Below are positions 34,984 through 42,929 of a DNA stretch of 64,000 nucleotides, one piece after another (the stretch's first letter is position 1; each line of letters starts with the position of its first letter). Source of the stretch: Enterovibrio qingdaonensis (GTDB taxonomy: Bacteria > Pseudomonadota > Gammaproteobacteria > Enterobacterales > Vibrionaceae); contig NZ_JAJUBB010000002.1 of assembly GCF_028683135.1 (NCBI RefSeq), forward strand, positions 62,001 to 126,000. The letters are read 5' to 3'. The position numbers were made by a program, and so were the translations under genes. The notes below the pieces were generated by a model, which saw only the letters and a list, made by a program, of their open reading frames with translations, was not told where the DNA came from and searched no databases.

Positions 34984-35451
34984 GGGCTATACCTTAATCC
35001 TTTCCAGTTAGCGAACCTTACTCTTAAATTAGGAACCCTTAAGAGTTACTGCGCCTTACCGTCTTGCCGATATCATCCGGCTATAGTTCTTGGTTGCGTA
35101 AGACAAATTTAAGTAAGTAAATGAAACTACGTTACAACTGACTTGAGAGTATTGATGGATGGGATGAATGTCTTTCTCACAAATGAGACATATGGATTTT
35201 TGGTGTTTTTTAATTAAAACACGATAAGTCTCAAAGACTATACGGGTTAGAAACAGGTGAATCGAAAACTAGACATAATCATGGATAGTATGAATACAGG
35301 GACTAAAAAAGAATGAGAAATGAAAGATCGCCGGAATAGAAAGGTTCTTATCGCTAGGTGACTTGCGTGGAAAAAGATGGCTGGCAAGTGGTACGTCATG
35401 CTTTGGATTAAACCTGAGCGCAATGGTCCAAATATGATACGCGCTCATGGG
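34984..35451. other. Intergenic region with structured leader for the Calx-beta gene
   Basis: Read leftward, about 100 bases upstream of the start at 34983 contain two hairpins: ACTCTTAA/TTAAGAGT (35020-35046) and GCCG/CGGC (35066-35081). The remainder up to the lipase stop at 35452 shows nothing recognisable. A c-di-GMP riboswitch was considered and rejected. Confidence 0.45.
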
Positions 35452-36321
35452 TTAATGCTTATCAAAATAGTCTTTGCGGCGAATGTACTTGTCCATGAAA
35501 TGATAAGCAATTGGGCGAATTAGCCAACTGGTGAGCACTCTAATGATGCGAACAAAAGAAGGCATGTTGCGATAGATGCGATCGTTATGAAGCCAAAGGA
35601 GGTCGCCCACGTGCCAAAACAGCAGCGGAATTCCGGGTAGAAATGTCACAATGTCGACGTCGCAGCAAATACGGTAAGTTTTGTTTTGAAGGCGGTACAG
35701 ACGCTTGAAGTTCCAATACCCCGTAGCAGGCTGGCCAAAGGTAACTACTCGCTTAACTGCATTAGGGTATTTTTGTTCCAGTATTTCTGCAGCGATAATA
35801 GCCATGCTGCCCCCGGAAGAATGCCCCGTTAATGACAGCCGTTTACCTTGCTTTAAAAGAGGGAGCACGGTTGATTCTATCGACTCCATGACGGTGTATC
35901 CCTGAAAGTCTCCCCCTTGCACTGACTGCTCAAGTTCAGCTTGTTGGCTGGTGGAGAGTTTTACAAAATCTTGGTGTAAGAAGCGACGTTTAACGCGGCT
36001 GCGCTGGCGTAATAGAAAGTGAAAGCCCCAATGAACGTGTCCGACATCTTGAGGCGCGTCTACGCGACTGGGAACGAACACTAAATTTAATAACCAATCC
36101 CAAACGCTTTGTGAGCCTTTAAACACGACGACAACATCTCCGTCTTCACGCCATAGAACGCGAATAATGGTCTGCCCCCAACGGTTCGTAATGTCTTTTC
36201 TGCCGTTTGGCGAAAAACCGTATTGGAGATGATCAAATGCTTTGGGGTACGCATCTCGACAAAGGATAGCGTAGCGTTCGTATTGGTAGCGTTTAAGCCG
36301 TTTCACCTGTGTGTTCAGCAC
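35452..36321 (-). CDS. Lipase class 3 family alpha/beta hydrolase
   Basis: 289 residues without a signal peptide. The nucleophile elbow GHSSG places the catalytic Ser at 168, after RLSLTGHSSGGSMAIIAAE. VVVVFKGSQSVWDWLLNL corresponds to the oxyanion/lid region of class 3 lipases, and RVVTFGQPATGYWNF with CDVDIVTFLP holds the likely catalytic Asp. His probably comes from the following HVGDLLWL. It would hydrolyse acylglycerols or other esters; location is likely cytoplasmic unless exported by an unseen route. The gene lies 104 bases downstream of the gene at 36426-36929 on the same strand, with a hairpin between. Confidence 0.85.
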   Translation of the reverse strand: MLNTQVKRLKRYQYERYAILCRDAYPKAFDHLQYGFSPNGRKDITNRWGQTIIRVLWREDGDVVVVFKGSQSVWDWLLNLVFVPSRVDAPQDVGHVHWGFHFLLRQRSRVKRRFLHQDFVKLSTSQQAELEQSVQGGDFQGYTVMESIESTVLPLLKQGKRLSLTGHSSGGSMAIIAAEILEQKYPNAVKRVVTFGQPATGYWNFKRLYRLQNKTYRICCDVDIVTFLPGIPLLFWHVGDLLWLHNDRIYRNMPSFVRIIRVLTSWLIRPIAYHFMDKYIRRKDYFDKH

Positions 36322-36390
36322 TTATTTGATGCAAAGATCAGAAGTATAGAAGGCAATGATGACGAATCGACGACAGTCAGAGAGTCTATG

Positions 36391-36417
36391 AAGCACAATC
36401 CACATAGGATTGTGCTT
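36391..36417. terminator. Hairpin between 36426-36929 gene and lipase gene
   Basis: AAGCACAATCC and GGATTGTGCTT pair perfectly over 11 bases with an ACATA loop. A short T-run is only on the plus strand, so on the minus strand it is a strong stem without a U-tract. Confidence 0.6.
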
Positions 36418-36425
36418 TTGGAAAA

Positions 36426-36929
36426 CTAGTCGTAATGCTGAAGGAAGGGACTGATATGTGTGTTGAAGGTAAGTGCTTTGATAGCACTATGGTTTCGGAT
36501 GATCCACTCCGCCTTTTTAGCATTTCCGATACCGATAATGACTTGTACTAACAACTTTAAATCTCTCAGCCATCGCGCTTTTTGGTCTTCGCTCCAATCT
36601 TCTCGATAGATTTCCAGATAATGCTCTACCCACCAATACGCACCACGTATAAACCCCGCGATGATATTGGTTGCAGGTTGGATCTCGTCGTCCTTTCCGT
36701 CAATGGCATAGCTGTCTGAGAGTGGCTGACCTTGAGAGAACGAAGCGTAGTTTTTGCAGTATTTATACAAAGCGAGTTGCAGGGCAGATGCCGAATCACA
36801 ATGCTCGAGTTTCAATGTGGTGACAGGAAGGTGCTTCGTGTTGTTACGGAAAAGTTCGACCGTCCGCTTTCCTGGCAATAGCCTTTCAATAACGTAAAAA
36901 ATATCAATGCTAATGAGTGGGTTACTCAA
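36426..36929 (-). CDS. Hypothetical protein (167 aa)
   Basis: Not recognised. The start is a TTG at 36927-36929 with AAGGA 7 bases upstream; there is no in-frame ATG near. The product is soluble and mostly helical. Notable segments are YVIERLLPGKRTVELFRNN and a tryptophan-rich stretch GAYWWVEHYLEIYREDWSED, followed by ARWLRDLKLLVQVIIGIGNAKKAEWIIRN. No signal peptide or membrane helix is evident. Confidence 0.6.
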   Translation of the reverse strand: MSNPLISIDIFYVIERLLPGKRTVELFRNNTKHLPVTTLKLEHCDSASALQLALYKYCKNYASFSQGQPLSDSYAIDGKDDEIQPATNIIAGFIRGAYWWVEHYLEIYREDWSEDQKARWLRDLKLLVQVIIGIGNAKKAEWIIRNHSAIKALTFNTHISPFLQHYD

Positions 36930-37256
36930 TGTTTTGTCCTTGAATGTCGATACTGCCAGCTATCTACAATATTCGTTTAACCAGAAAGAGCGAAAAGAAT
37001 ACCGCTTCAATGAATAAAACGGAATCGTTGTTACCGTCGAAGCGCATTACAAATCATGACACGCAGGGCAGAAATGTGCGTTTCAGTCCAAATTTTCTTT
37101 TTGTTACATCTATTTCAAGTGCGAATAACCTAAGTGGTCGCAAACTTAGCACCGCAATGAGTATGAATTTGTTAATCCTAGGGTCCGTAAAGTTTTCTCA
37201 ATGTAAAAGCGTTTAATAATTAGACGGTTACTAGGTGTATAGCACAAGGAGATTGT
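36930..37256. other. Divergent intergenic region upstream of chitinase
   Basis: 327 bases separating the leftward hypothetical gene from the chitinase. AAGGAGA precedes the chitinase ATG. No gene or obvious operator is seen. Confidence 0.5.
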
Positions 37257-38564
37257 ATGAAAAAGATAATAGCAGGTGCAGCATTGACTGCCTGTTTGGC
37301 AGCACCAGCTTTTGCTGAAAATCACGTTGTTGGTGGTTATTTCGCGGACTGGCAATACGCAAACAAAGATAACCCATATGTGGTTGATGATATTCCCGCA
37401 GAGAATTTAACGCACATTATTTATGCTTTCCTAAGCATGTGTGGACCTCACACTGGAGCTTCAGAGCTCGTTCAAGAGCAAGTAAGAGAGGCATGTAAAG
37501 GCAAGGAGCCGTTTACTGCCATTGTGGTGGACAAAGAATCAGCACTTGAGAAAGATTTTGGTCGCGTCCGTTCAAAAGTGCCGTATGAAGGTCACTTTGC
37601 TCAGCTAGCGGATTTGAAAGCAGAAAACCCTCACGTCACCATTCTGCCTTCTTTTGGCGGTTGGACGATGTCAGAGCCTTTCCATGCTATGGCAAAAGAC
37701 GAAGCATCAATTAAGCACTTTGCGAAAACAGCCGTCGAGCTTATTGCAAAGTATGACTTCTTTGGCGGGATTGATCTTGACTGGGAATACCCTGGCGGCG
37801 GTGGCTTGACAACGTCACCTTGGAACCCAGAAACCAAAATGGGTGAAGAGCAGCAGCTCGCAGAAAAAGACGCGTTTACGATTTTGGTGACTTCATTAAG
37901 AGCAGAATTAAATGCACTGTCTGAGAAGACAGGTAAAGATTACGAGCTTTCTACCGCCGTTGGTGTGGGACAGAAAGCGGCCTACATGGATTGGAAAACC
38001 GTTGCGCCATTGATGGACAACATGTACGCAATGACTTACGACTTCCTTGGTGGCTGGGGGCCGCAAACGGGTCACTTGACCAACTTGCATGCCACTGAGC
38101 GCAGCTGGTGGGGCATGGGGGCTGACGTATTTATTCAGCAGATGATCGACCTGGGTATTCCAAAAGAGAAGCTGGTGTTGGGTGCGGCATTCTATGGCCG
38201 TGGCTGGGAAGGTTCTCAATTTGATGGCACGACGACCAGTGCTGATCTTTCTTCGGAGAAAGGCGCAAGCTTTGGTACGGGTGAACCTGGGTATTTCATG
38301 TACTGGGACCTGAAAAAGAACTACGGCAAGGCTCAGGGCTATCAATACGGATACGATGAAGAGTCAGAAGCCCCTTATCTTTGGAACCCGGAGAAGAAAG
38401 TCTTTATCTCTTTTGAAGATGCACGGTCTATCGAAGCAAAAGCAGAGTGGGCGAAACAGCAAGGTTTGGCAGGTGTGTTCACTTGGGAGCTTTCTGGCGA
38501 TCCAAACGACGAGCTTTCTGCCGTCATGGCTGAGGTTCTTCAGAGTAAAACAGCGAAGAAATAG
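37257..38564 (+). CDS. GH18 family chitinase, secreted
   Basis: 435 residues with a signal peptide (1-20, ending AFA). A single glycoside hydrolase family 18 (beta/alpha)8 barrel fills the mature protein, with no chitin-binding or fibronectin module. Blocks: HIIYAFLSMCG, TILPSFGGWTMSEPF, GGIDLDWEYPG, AMTYDFLGGWGPQTGHLTNL, LVLGAAFYGRGWEG and GVFTWELSGD. In the DxxDxDxE motif the last two Asp (173, 175) and catalytic Glu177 are present, but the first position is Gly (170). It would cleave chitin or chito-oligosaccharides by substrate-assisted catalysis. Monocistronic with a very strong terminator. Confidence 0.92.
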   Translation: MKKIIAGAALTACLAAPAFAENHVVGGYFADWQYANKDNPYVVDDIPAENLTHIIYAFLSMCGPHTGASELVQEQVREACKGKEPFTAIVVDKESALEKDFGRVRSKVPYEGHFAQLADLKAENPHVTILPSFGGWTMSEPFHAMAKDEASIKHFAKTAVELIAKYDFFGGIDLDWEYPGGGGLTTSPWNPETKMGEEQQLAEKDAFTILVTSLRAELNALSEKTGKDYELSTAVGVGQKAAYMDWKTVAPLMDNMYAMTYDFLGGWGPQTGHLTNLHATERSWWGMGADVFIQQMIDLGIPKEKLVLGAAFYGRGWEGSQFDGTTTSADLSSEKGASFGTGEPGYFMYWDLKKNYGKAQGYQYGYDEESEAPYLWNPEKKVFISFEDARSIEAKAEWAKQQGLAGVFTWELSGDPNDELSAVMAEVLQSKTAKK

Positions 38565-38580
38565 TCACGATAGCGAGATC

Positions 38581-38610
38581 AAAAAACACCGCCGTTTGGC
38601 GGTGTTTTTT
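38581..38610 (+). terminator. Intrinsic terminator of chitinase gene
   Basis: ACACCGCC and GGCGGTGT, extended by A/T pairs to 13, form a long stem with a GTTT loop and six terminal T residues. Confidence 0.9.
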
Positions 38611-38677
38611 ATTGTCGGTTTTCAGCGATCTTCTTCGAGGTGGTGGCTGTTAAATTTTTCAATCCCCAGAAAGAACT

Positions 38678-38699
38678 AAACCCCGCAAATGCGGGGTTT
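38678..38699. terminator. Second hairpin downstream of chitinase
   Basis: AAACCCCGC and GCGGGGTTT pair over 9 bases around AAAT. It lies in the 391-base gap between convergent genes; the T-tract is weak both ways. The rest of the gap (38700-38955) holds nothing I recognise. Confidence 0.6.
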
Positions 38700-38955
38700 G
38701 TTCATTTTCAGCAAGCAAAGATGACTTTGTTTTTATTTGTATGGTGAGACTATAGCCATCCGAGAATGCGGTGTCTACGAGTTGAATAAAACTTGAGTAA
38801 CCTTTATTAAACAGTGGGCTAAGCATCACTTTTAGAGTGCAACTTTTGATGTTACAAAAATTTCTTGGAGATGCACTTCCAATTTCACACTTAATTCGCA
38901 GCAAAATTGGAAATCTATGCTTGTACATAAATGTTTACACTTGTGCGGATAAAGG

Positions 38956-40071
38956 CTAATTTAACGTTGTTAATCGAAGCACCTTTCCATTGGCACTGTC
39001 GGTAAGAAGAAACAGCGATCCATCTGGAGCTTCAACGACATCGCGAATACGGCCATACATGCCTTCTAGTATCCTCTCTTCACTTACAACCTTACCGTCT
39101 TCCATGTCTAGGCGAATCAGCAAGCCGAATTTTAACGAACCCAGCAAAATATCGCCGGTCCACTGGGTAAACTGGCTACCTTTAACCATTTCCATGCCTG
39201 AAGGTGCAACGGAAGGCACCCAATAATGACGAGGTTGCTCCATACCTTCTGCTTTAGTCCCGATACCAATCGATGTTCCAATGCCGTAATTAACACCATA
39301 AGTAATGGTGGGCCATCCATAATTGGTGCTCGGCTTAATGGCATTTAATTCATCACCGCCTTGCGGTCCGTGCTCATGTGTCCAAAGTATGTTGCCATCG
39401 TTACTGAGGGTCATTCCTTGAATGTTTCGATGGCCGAAACTGTAGATTTCCGGCAATACATCTGCATCTTCCAAGAAGGGATTGCCGGCATGTGCGGTCC
39501 CATCAAGATTAAGACGGACGAGGGTGCCTGCGTGTGAATTATTTTGCTGTGCTTTGTCTTGGTTCCCACGGTCACCTAATGCGACATACAGTGCATCATC
39601 CGTCACCAGCAATCGTCCACCGAAGTGGCGCACGCCACCTAGCTTTGGAAACTGACGGAAAATGGTTTGAATATTGGTGAGTGTTGTACCGGAAAGAGTG
39701 CCTTTCGCGACTGATGTCCCTGATTTACGATATTCGCCGCTTTCACTGAACGCGATATAAATTGTCCCCGTTTGTTCAAAATCAGGAGCCAAAGCAAGAC
39801 CTAACAAGCCGCCTTGTCCCCGTGCTACCAGATTTTCAGGCAAACCGTCTATCGCTGTCTTGGTGCCACTTTGATTGATTTTAACCAGTTGGCCATTGCG
39901 TTCTGAAACCAGCATGTCACCGTCGGGCAGAAAGACCAGTGACCAGGGGTGGTTTAGTCCGCTAGCCACCGTGTCGACCTTAAATGTGTGCTTGTCTGAT
40001 TGTATGACATCACCGAATACGCTGGTGGATAAGGCGGTCAATGCTGCCGCTATCAAGAATGACTTGATCAT
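38956..40071 (-). CDS. PQQ-dependent sugar dehydrogenase family protein (YliI/Asd-like)
   Basis: 371 residues with a signal peptide (1-20). The six-bladed propeller of soluble glucose/aldose sugar dehydrogenases is indicated by SGLNHPWSLVFLPDGDMLVSERNGQL, QGGLLGLALAPDF, KLGGVRHFGGRLL, LYVALGDRGNQDKAQ, YSFGHRNIQGM, TLSNDGNILWTHEHGPQGGDELN and YGWPTITYGVNYG. The His, Arg and Asp residues that hold PQQ and Ca2+ in the E. coli YliI protein are in these blocks. It would oxidise aldoses in the periplasm using PQQ taken from outside or made elsewhere. It lies 84 bases downstream of the diguanylate cyclase gene on the same strand. Confidence 0.9.
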   Translation of the reverse strand: MIKSFLIAAALTALSTSVFGDVIQSDKHTFKVDTVASGLNHPWSLVFLPDGDMLVSERNGQLVKINQSGTKTAIDGLPENLVARGQGGLLGLALAPDFEQTGTIYIAFSESGEYRKSGTSVAKGTLSGTTLTNIQTIFRQFPKLGGVRHFGGRLLVTDDALYVALGDRGNQDKAQQNNSHAGTLVRLNLDGTAHAGNPFLEDADVLPEIYSFGHRNIQGMTLSNDGNILWTHEHGPQGGDELNAIKPSTNYGWPTITYGVNYGIGTSIGIGTKAEGMEQPRHYWVPSVAPSGMEMVKGSQFTQWTGDILLGSLKFGLLIRLDMEDGKVVSEERILEGMYGRIRDVVEAPDGSLFLLTDSANGKVLRLTTLN

Positions 40072-40155
40072 GATGGCTCCTTTCCTTGGCGGGTCATTGG
40101 TGCGCTTAACACCGACAGACTTTTACATATCTTACGCCGTTATCGCTTTGCCTGA

Positions 40156-42159
40156 TCAGCTAAAATGTTGTGCCACTCTAAATTTTAATCGTCTTACACG
40201 GCGTGACAATCGAGCATTGATTGTCATTGGTTCATCCGTGGTTGATTGCGATGCATTGTTATCTTCAGCCGCCGCATAGGTTTCAATTCGGTTCCGACCG
40301 TTTTGCTTTGCACGATACAAGAGTTTATCGACGGTACTGTATAGCTCAGACAACGTTTGTGTACTTTCGACAGCGATAGAGCCAAAACTTGCAGTAACGT
40401 TAAAACTGCTACCGCTTTCTGAGGAGAATGCTATTTCGCTGATGCGTTGGCGAAGATCTTCTGCGATGGAGTTGGTCTCTTCTATGCCACTTGTTGGCAG
40501 CAGGATCATAAATTCTTCGCCCCCGACGCGTGAACAAATATCGTCACGCCTGAGGTTGTTTTTGAATAGCTCGGAGATGCCGACTAGCACTTGGTCACCA
40601 ACAGGATGGCCGTGAGTGTCATTGACGACTTTGAAGTAATCGATATCTAGCAATAGACAACCGATAGGTGTGTCGTTGGTCTCCATCTCCTTTTGCAGTC
40701 GTTCTAGTTGACCTGCGAGGTAGCGGCGGTTGTGCAGGCCAGTCAGGCTGTCAGTATTGGCGATTTTACCCCAGCGAATGCGTCTGCGATTTATCCAAAG
40801 TGCTATCAATGACGCGATAACAGTTGCGGCAATACCGAGAACCACAAGCAGATTGAGGTACTCCACTTTTTGCTCATTCGTTTTCAGCTCAAGTGTCTGT
40901 AAAACATTGCTCCAGCTCAAATGCTGGTTTTCGGCTTTTAGCTTTTCAAGGTTAAACAGCATTTGCTGCCGTCCAAGATTGTCGACCTGCTCATCGGCAC
41001 TAAATGTATTAAAGCGGTTTTGGTAATCAAGCAGTGTCAGATACGCATTTTTGTAGTCTTCGAGGCCAAAATAGGCTTTTGACGCGACAAGGTACAAAGC
41101 AAGCTCAGAGCGATATAGCCGTTGGAGCTCGCTGAGATCGGCAATGAGCGGCGTAATGATCTCGATGGTTGCCGGATAATCGCCATTAATCAGGCTTTCA
41201 TTGGCTTTGAGGTAATTGTATTTACTGATGTAAAAACGGATCGTTTCTCGCTCTCTGAGGTTATCTGTGGATTTCAGATAGCGCATCATGTTTTTGGTAT
41301 CACCAGCCTGAAGCTGAAGGTCCGCGATCTGGAGGTTAATACGAAATCGGTGAGAACCATCACCAAGCACCTGTGCAATTTGAAGGGCTTGTTTGTATTC
41401 CAGAAGGGCTTGTTTATTGTTGCCCTGCTTTCGCGCTAATTCTGCCATGTCGAGCTTCACGAGAAGCTGGTTAAACGACATCTTGCGTGTTTGGAAGAAC
41501 TGATAAGATTGTTCTAACAGCAAGGAGGCTTTATCGAATCCATTCAGTTGTACCAGTATCCCACCAAGGTTAGAGGCGATGCGTTCTATGAGTATCTGAT
41601 CTTCCGTGTTTTTGGCTGCTTCTAAAGAGCTCATTAATGCGGCCATTGAAACGTCGTAATCATTTTGAGCTTTGTATGCCTGTCCTTTGACCAGAAGGAT
41701 CTCGGCGGTTATTGCGGGATCGTTTAACGCTTGTGATTCGGAAAGAAGTTGATCAAGTTGATCGAGTACCAGGGCCTCTTCGCCTTTTAGAATACGCGCT
41801 TGGCTCAGGCGGAGCTGCATCAAGTAGCGGTCTGAGTTTAAAAGTGGGTCGCCTTTAGCCAGTTCGATACCTTGCGTGGCAGATTCAATCGCATCGTCGG
41901 GATTATTCAGAAGCAGCTCAACGGTGGATTTTTGTAGGTAATACCTGACGAGCAAAGGTAATGGCTGGTTCTGTTTAAGTTCTACTTTCTCCAATTCCGT
42001 GAGCAATGCTTTGGCCTTTATGGGCACCGAATAGAGGATGGACTGAACCCCGTTTAACGTTTTCTCAAAAGACTGGGTTTTTTCTACAGAGGCAAGGGTT
42101 GCCGGGGCATGGATGAAAGCAAACAGTAAAATCAAAAGGTTAATAGCGCGTTTACACAT
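40156..42159 (-). CDS. Diguanylate cyclase with periplasmic TPR sensor domain
   Basis: 667 residues: signal peptide (1-23, TLAS), a helical TPR-rich periplasmic region (~30-430), a coiled segment, one membrane helix (LLVVLGIAATVIASLIALWI, ~445-465) and a C-terminal GGDEF domain. The active loop is RVGGEEFMIL, a functional variant, and the RxxD inhibitory site (RRDD) lies five residues before it, so feedback by c-di-GMP is likely. SLTGLHNRRYLAGQL and DIDYFKVVNDTHGHPVGDQVL are also intact. It makes c-di-GMP from two GTP in response to an unknown periplasmic signal or protein partner, affecting motility and biofilm. Confidence 0.93.
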   Translation of the reverse strand: MCKRAINLLILLFAFIHAPATLASVEKTQSFEKTLNGVQSILYSVPIKAKALLTELEKVELKQNQPLPLLVRYYLQKSTVELLLNNPDDAIESATQGIELAKGDPLLNSDRYLMQLRLSQARILKGEEALVLDQLDQLLSESQALNDPAITAEILLVKGQAYKAQNDYDVSMAALMSSLEAAKNTEDQILIERIASNLGGILVQLNGFDKASLLLEQSYQFFQTRKMSFNQLLVKLDMAELARKQGNNKQALLEYKQALQIAQVLGDGSHRFRINLQIADLQLQAGDTKNMMRYLKSTDNLRERETIRFYISKYNYLKANESLINGDYPATIEIITPLIADLSELQRLYRSELALYLVASKAYFGLEDYKNAYLTLLDYQNRFNTFSADEQVDNLGRQQMLFNLEKLKAENQHLSWSNVLQTLELKTNEQKVEYLNLLVVLGIAATVIASLIALWINRRRIRWGKIANTDSLTGLHNRRYLAGQLERLQKEMETNDTPIGCLLLDIDYFKVVNDTHGHPVGDQVLVGISELFKNNLRRDDICSRVGGEEFMILLPTSGIEETNSIAEDLRQRISEIAFSSESGSSFNVTASFGSIAVESTQTLSELYSTVDKLLYRAKQNGRNRIETYAAAEDNNASQSTTDEPMTINARLSRRVRRLKFRVAQHFS

Positions 42160-42609
42160 TGAAATAGCTTCCCTGACGATGTGATACCAGATTCATTGTT
42201 TTGGTAATTTTTTCTGTCCAACACATTTTAAGCTGCCGATTTCATGTTTGGACGCGATAGGAAATCTGTTGTGTTTAAGCGTAGTTAGTGATGATTATTT
42301 TTTCACTGTTGCCTAATCTTCGTACCTTAATGCGCTTACGTTTTAGCATGCCGAACGTACGTTCAAAGAAGACAGATGCTAGACACGTCATTTATGCAAA
42401 CTGATATCAGCGAATGTTTGGAGTAAAAGCGTACAAAACCATTTACTAAAATACTGATGCGGTTGCCCGTTTTACAGAAGCGAAAAAGAGAAGTTGTAGC
42501 GTGTTCTTAAAGGTGGGACTGGATGGTAGTGAGAGATATCTATTGCGAGGTAGAGCGGAAAACAGACCAAGCCCAATAGATGATGTCACCATTGAGCTTG
42601 GTGTCGGGA
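42160..42609. other. 450-base intergenic region upstream of the diguanylate cyclase
   Basis: It contains the perfect palindrome GAACGTACGTTC at 42353-42364, about 195 bases upstream of the cyclase start, in an otherwise unremarkable stretch. No gene is seen. Confidence 0.45.
42353..42364. promoter_or_regulatory. 12-base perfect palindrome, possible operator
   Basis: GAACGTACGTTC is fully self-complementary and embedded in TTTGAACGTACGTTCGG on the minus strand. Such sites suit TetR-type dimers. No regulator gene adjoins it. Confidence 0.3.
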
Positions 42610-42873
42610 TTAGCGTTTGTCTTTGATTGACTCGGCTTCTTTTTTCAAAAGCACAATTTTGCCAAAGCCCAGCTTGTTAAAGTAGCTATCACGATGGTTT
42701 TTGACTGCCTTACCATCTGCAATGACTTCCAACTGACGTTCCATTTTCAAGAACTCGCTGAGATCGATGCCTTCAGCGGCTGCCGCAGCCTCATGTGCTG
42801 AGTGGTATTCGCGGAACGAAAATGTGATGACTTTCGTTTCACCTTTATAAATGTATTGAAGTTGACGAGACAT
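42610..42873 (-). CDS. Small conserved protein, DUF2960-like
   Basis: 87 residues, basic and soluble. MSRQLQYIYKGETKVITFSF, then AAAAAEGIDLSEFLKMERQLEV and SYFNKLGFGKIVLLKK, resemble a short family of unknown function found in Vibrio and Shewanella that I recall as DUF2960. A modest AGGTG lies before the ATG. It starts 57 bases downstream of the PhoD-like gene stop on the same strand and may share its transcript. Confidence 0.72.
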   Translation of the reverse strand: MSRQLQYIYKGETKVITFSFREYHSAHEAAAAAEGIDLSEFLKMERQLEVIADGKAVKNHRDSYFNKLGFGKIVLLKKEAESIKDKR

Positions 42874-42929
42874 AGCGGCACCTGTTTCAAATTTCGAAGG
42901 GCGGAGTATTTCTCAGCCGCCTATCGAAG

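Noticed and set aside
34984..35110. Candidate c-di-GMP (GEMM-I) riboswitch upstream of the Calx-beta gene, because of ACGCAA and CCGG segments on the minus strand
   Set aside because: The defining core (GGGCAAACC followed by GGGACGCAAAGCC) is absent and the elements are in the wrong order.
36944..37216. 90-residue open frame on the plus strand before the chitinase
   Set aside because: Low-complexity, no ribosome binding site, and located in a divergent promoter region.
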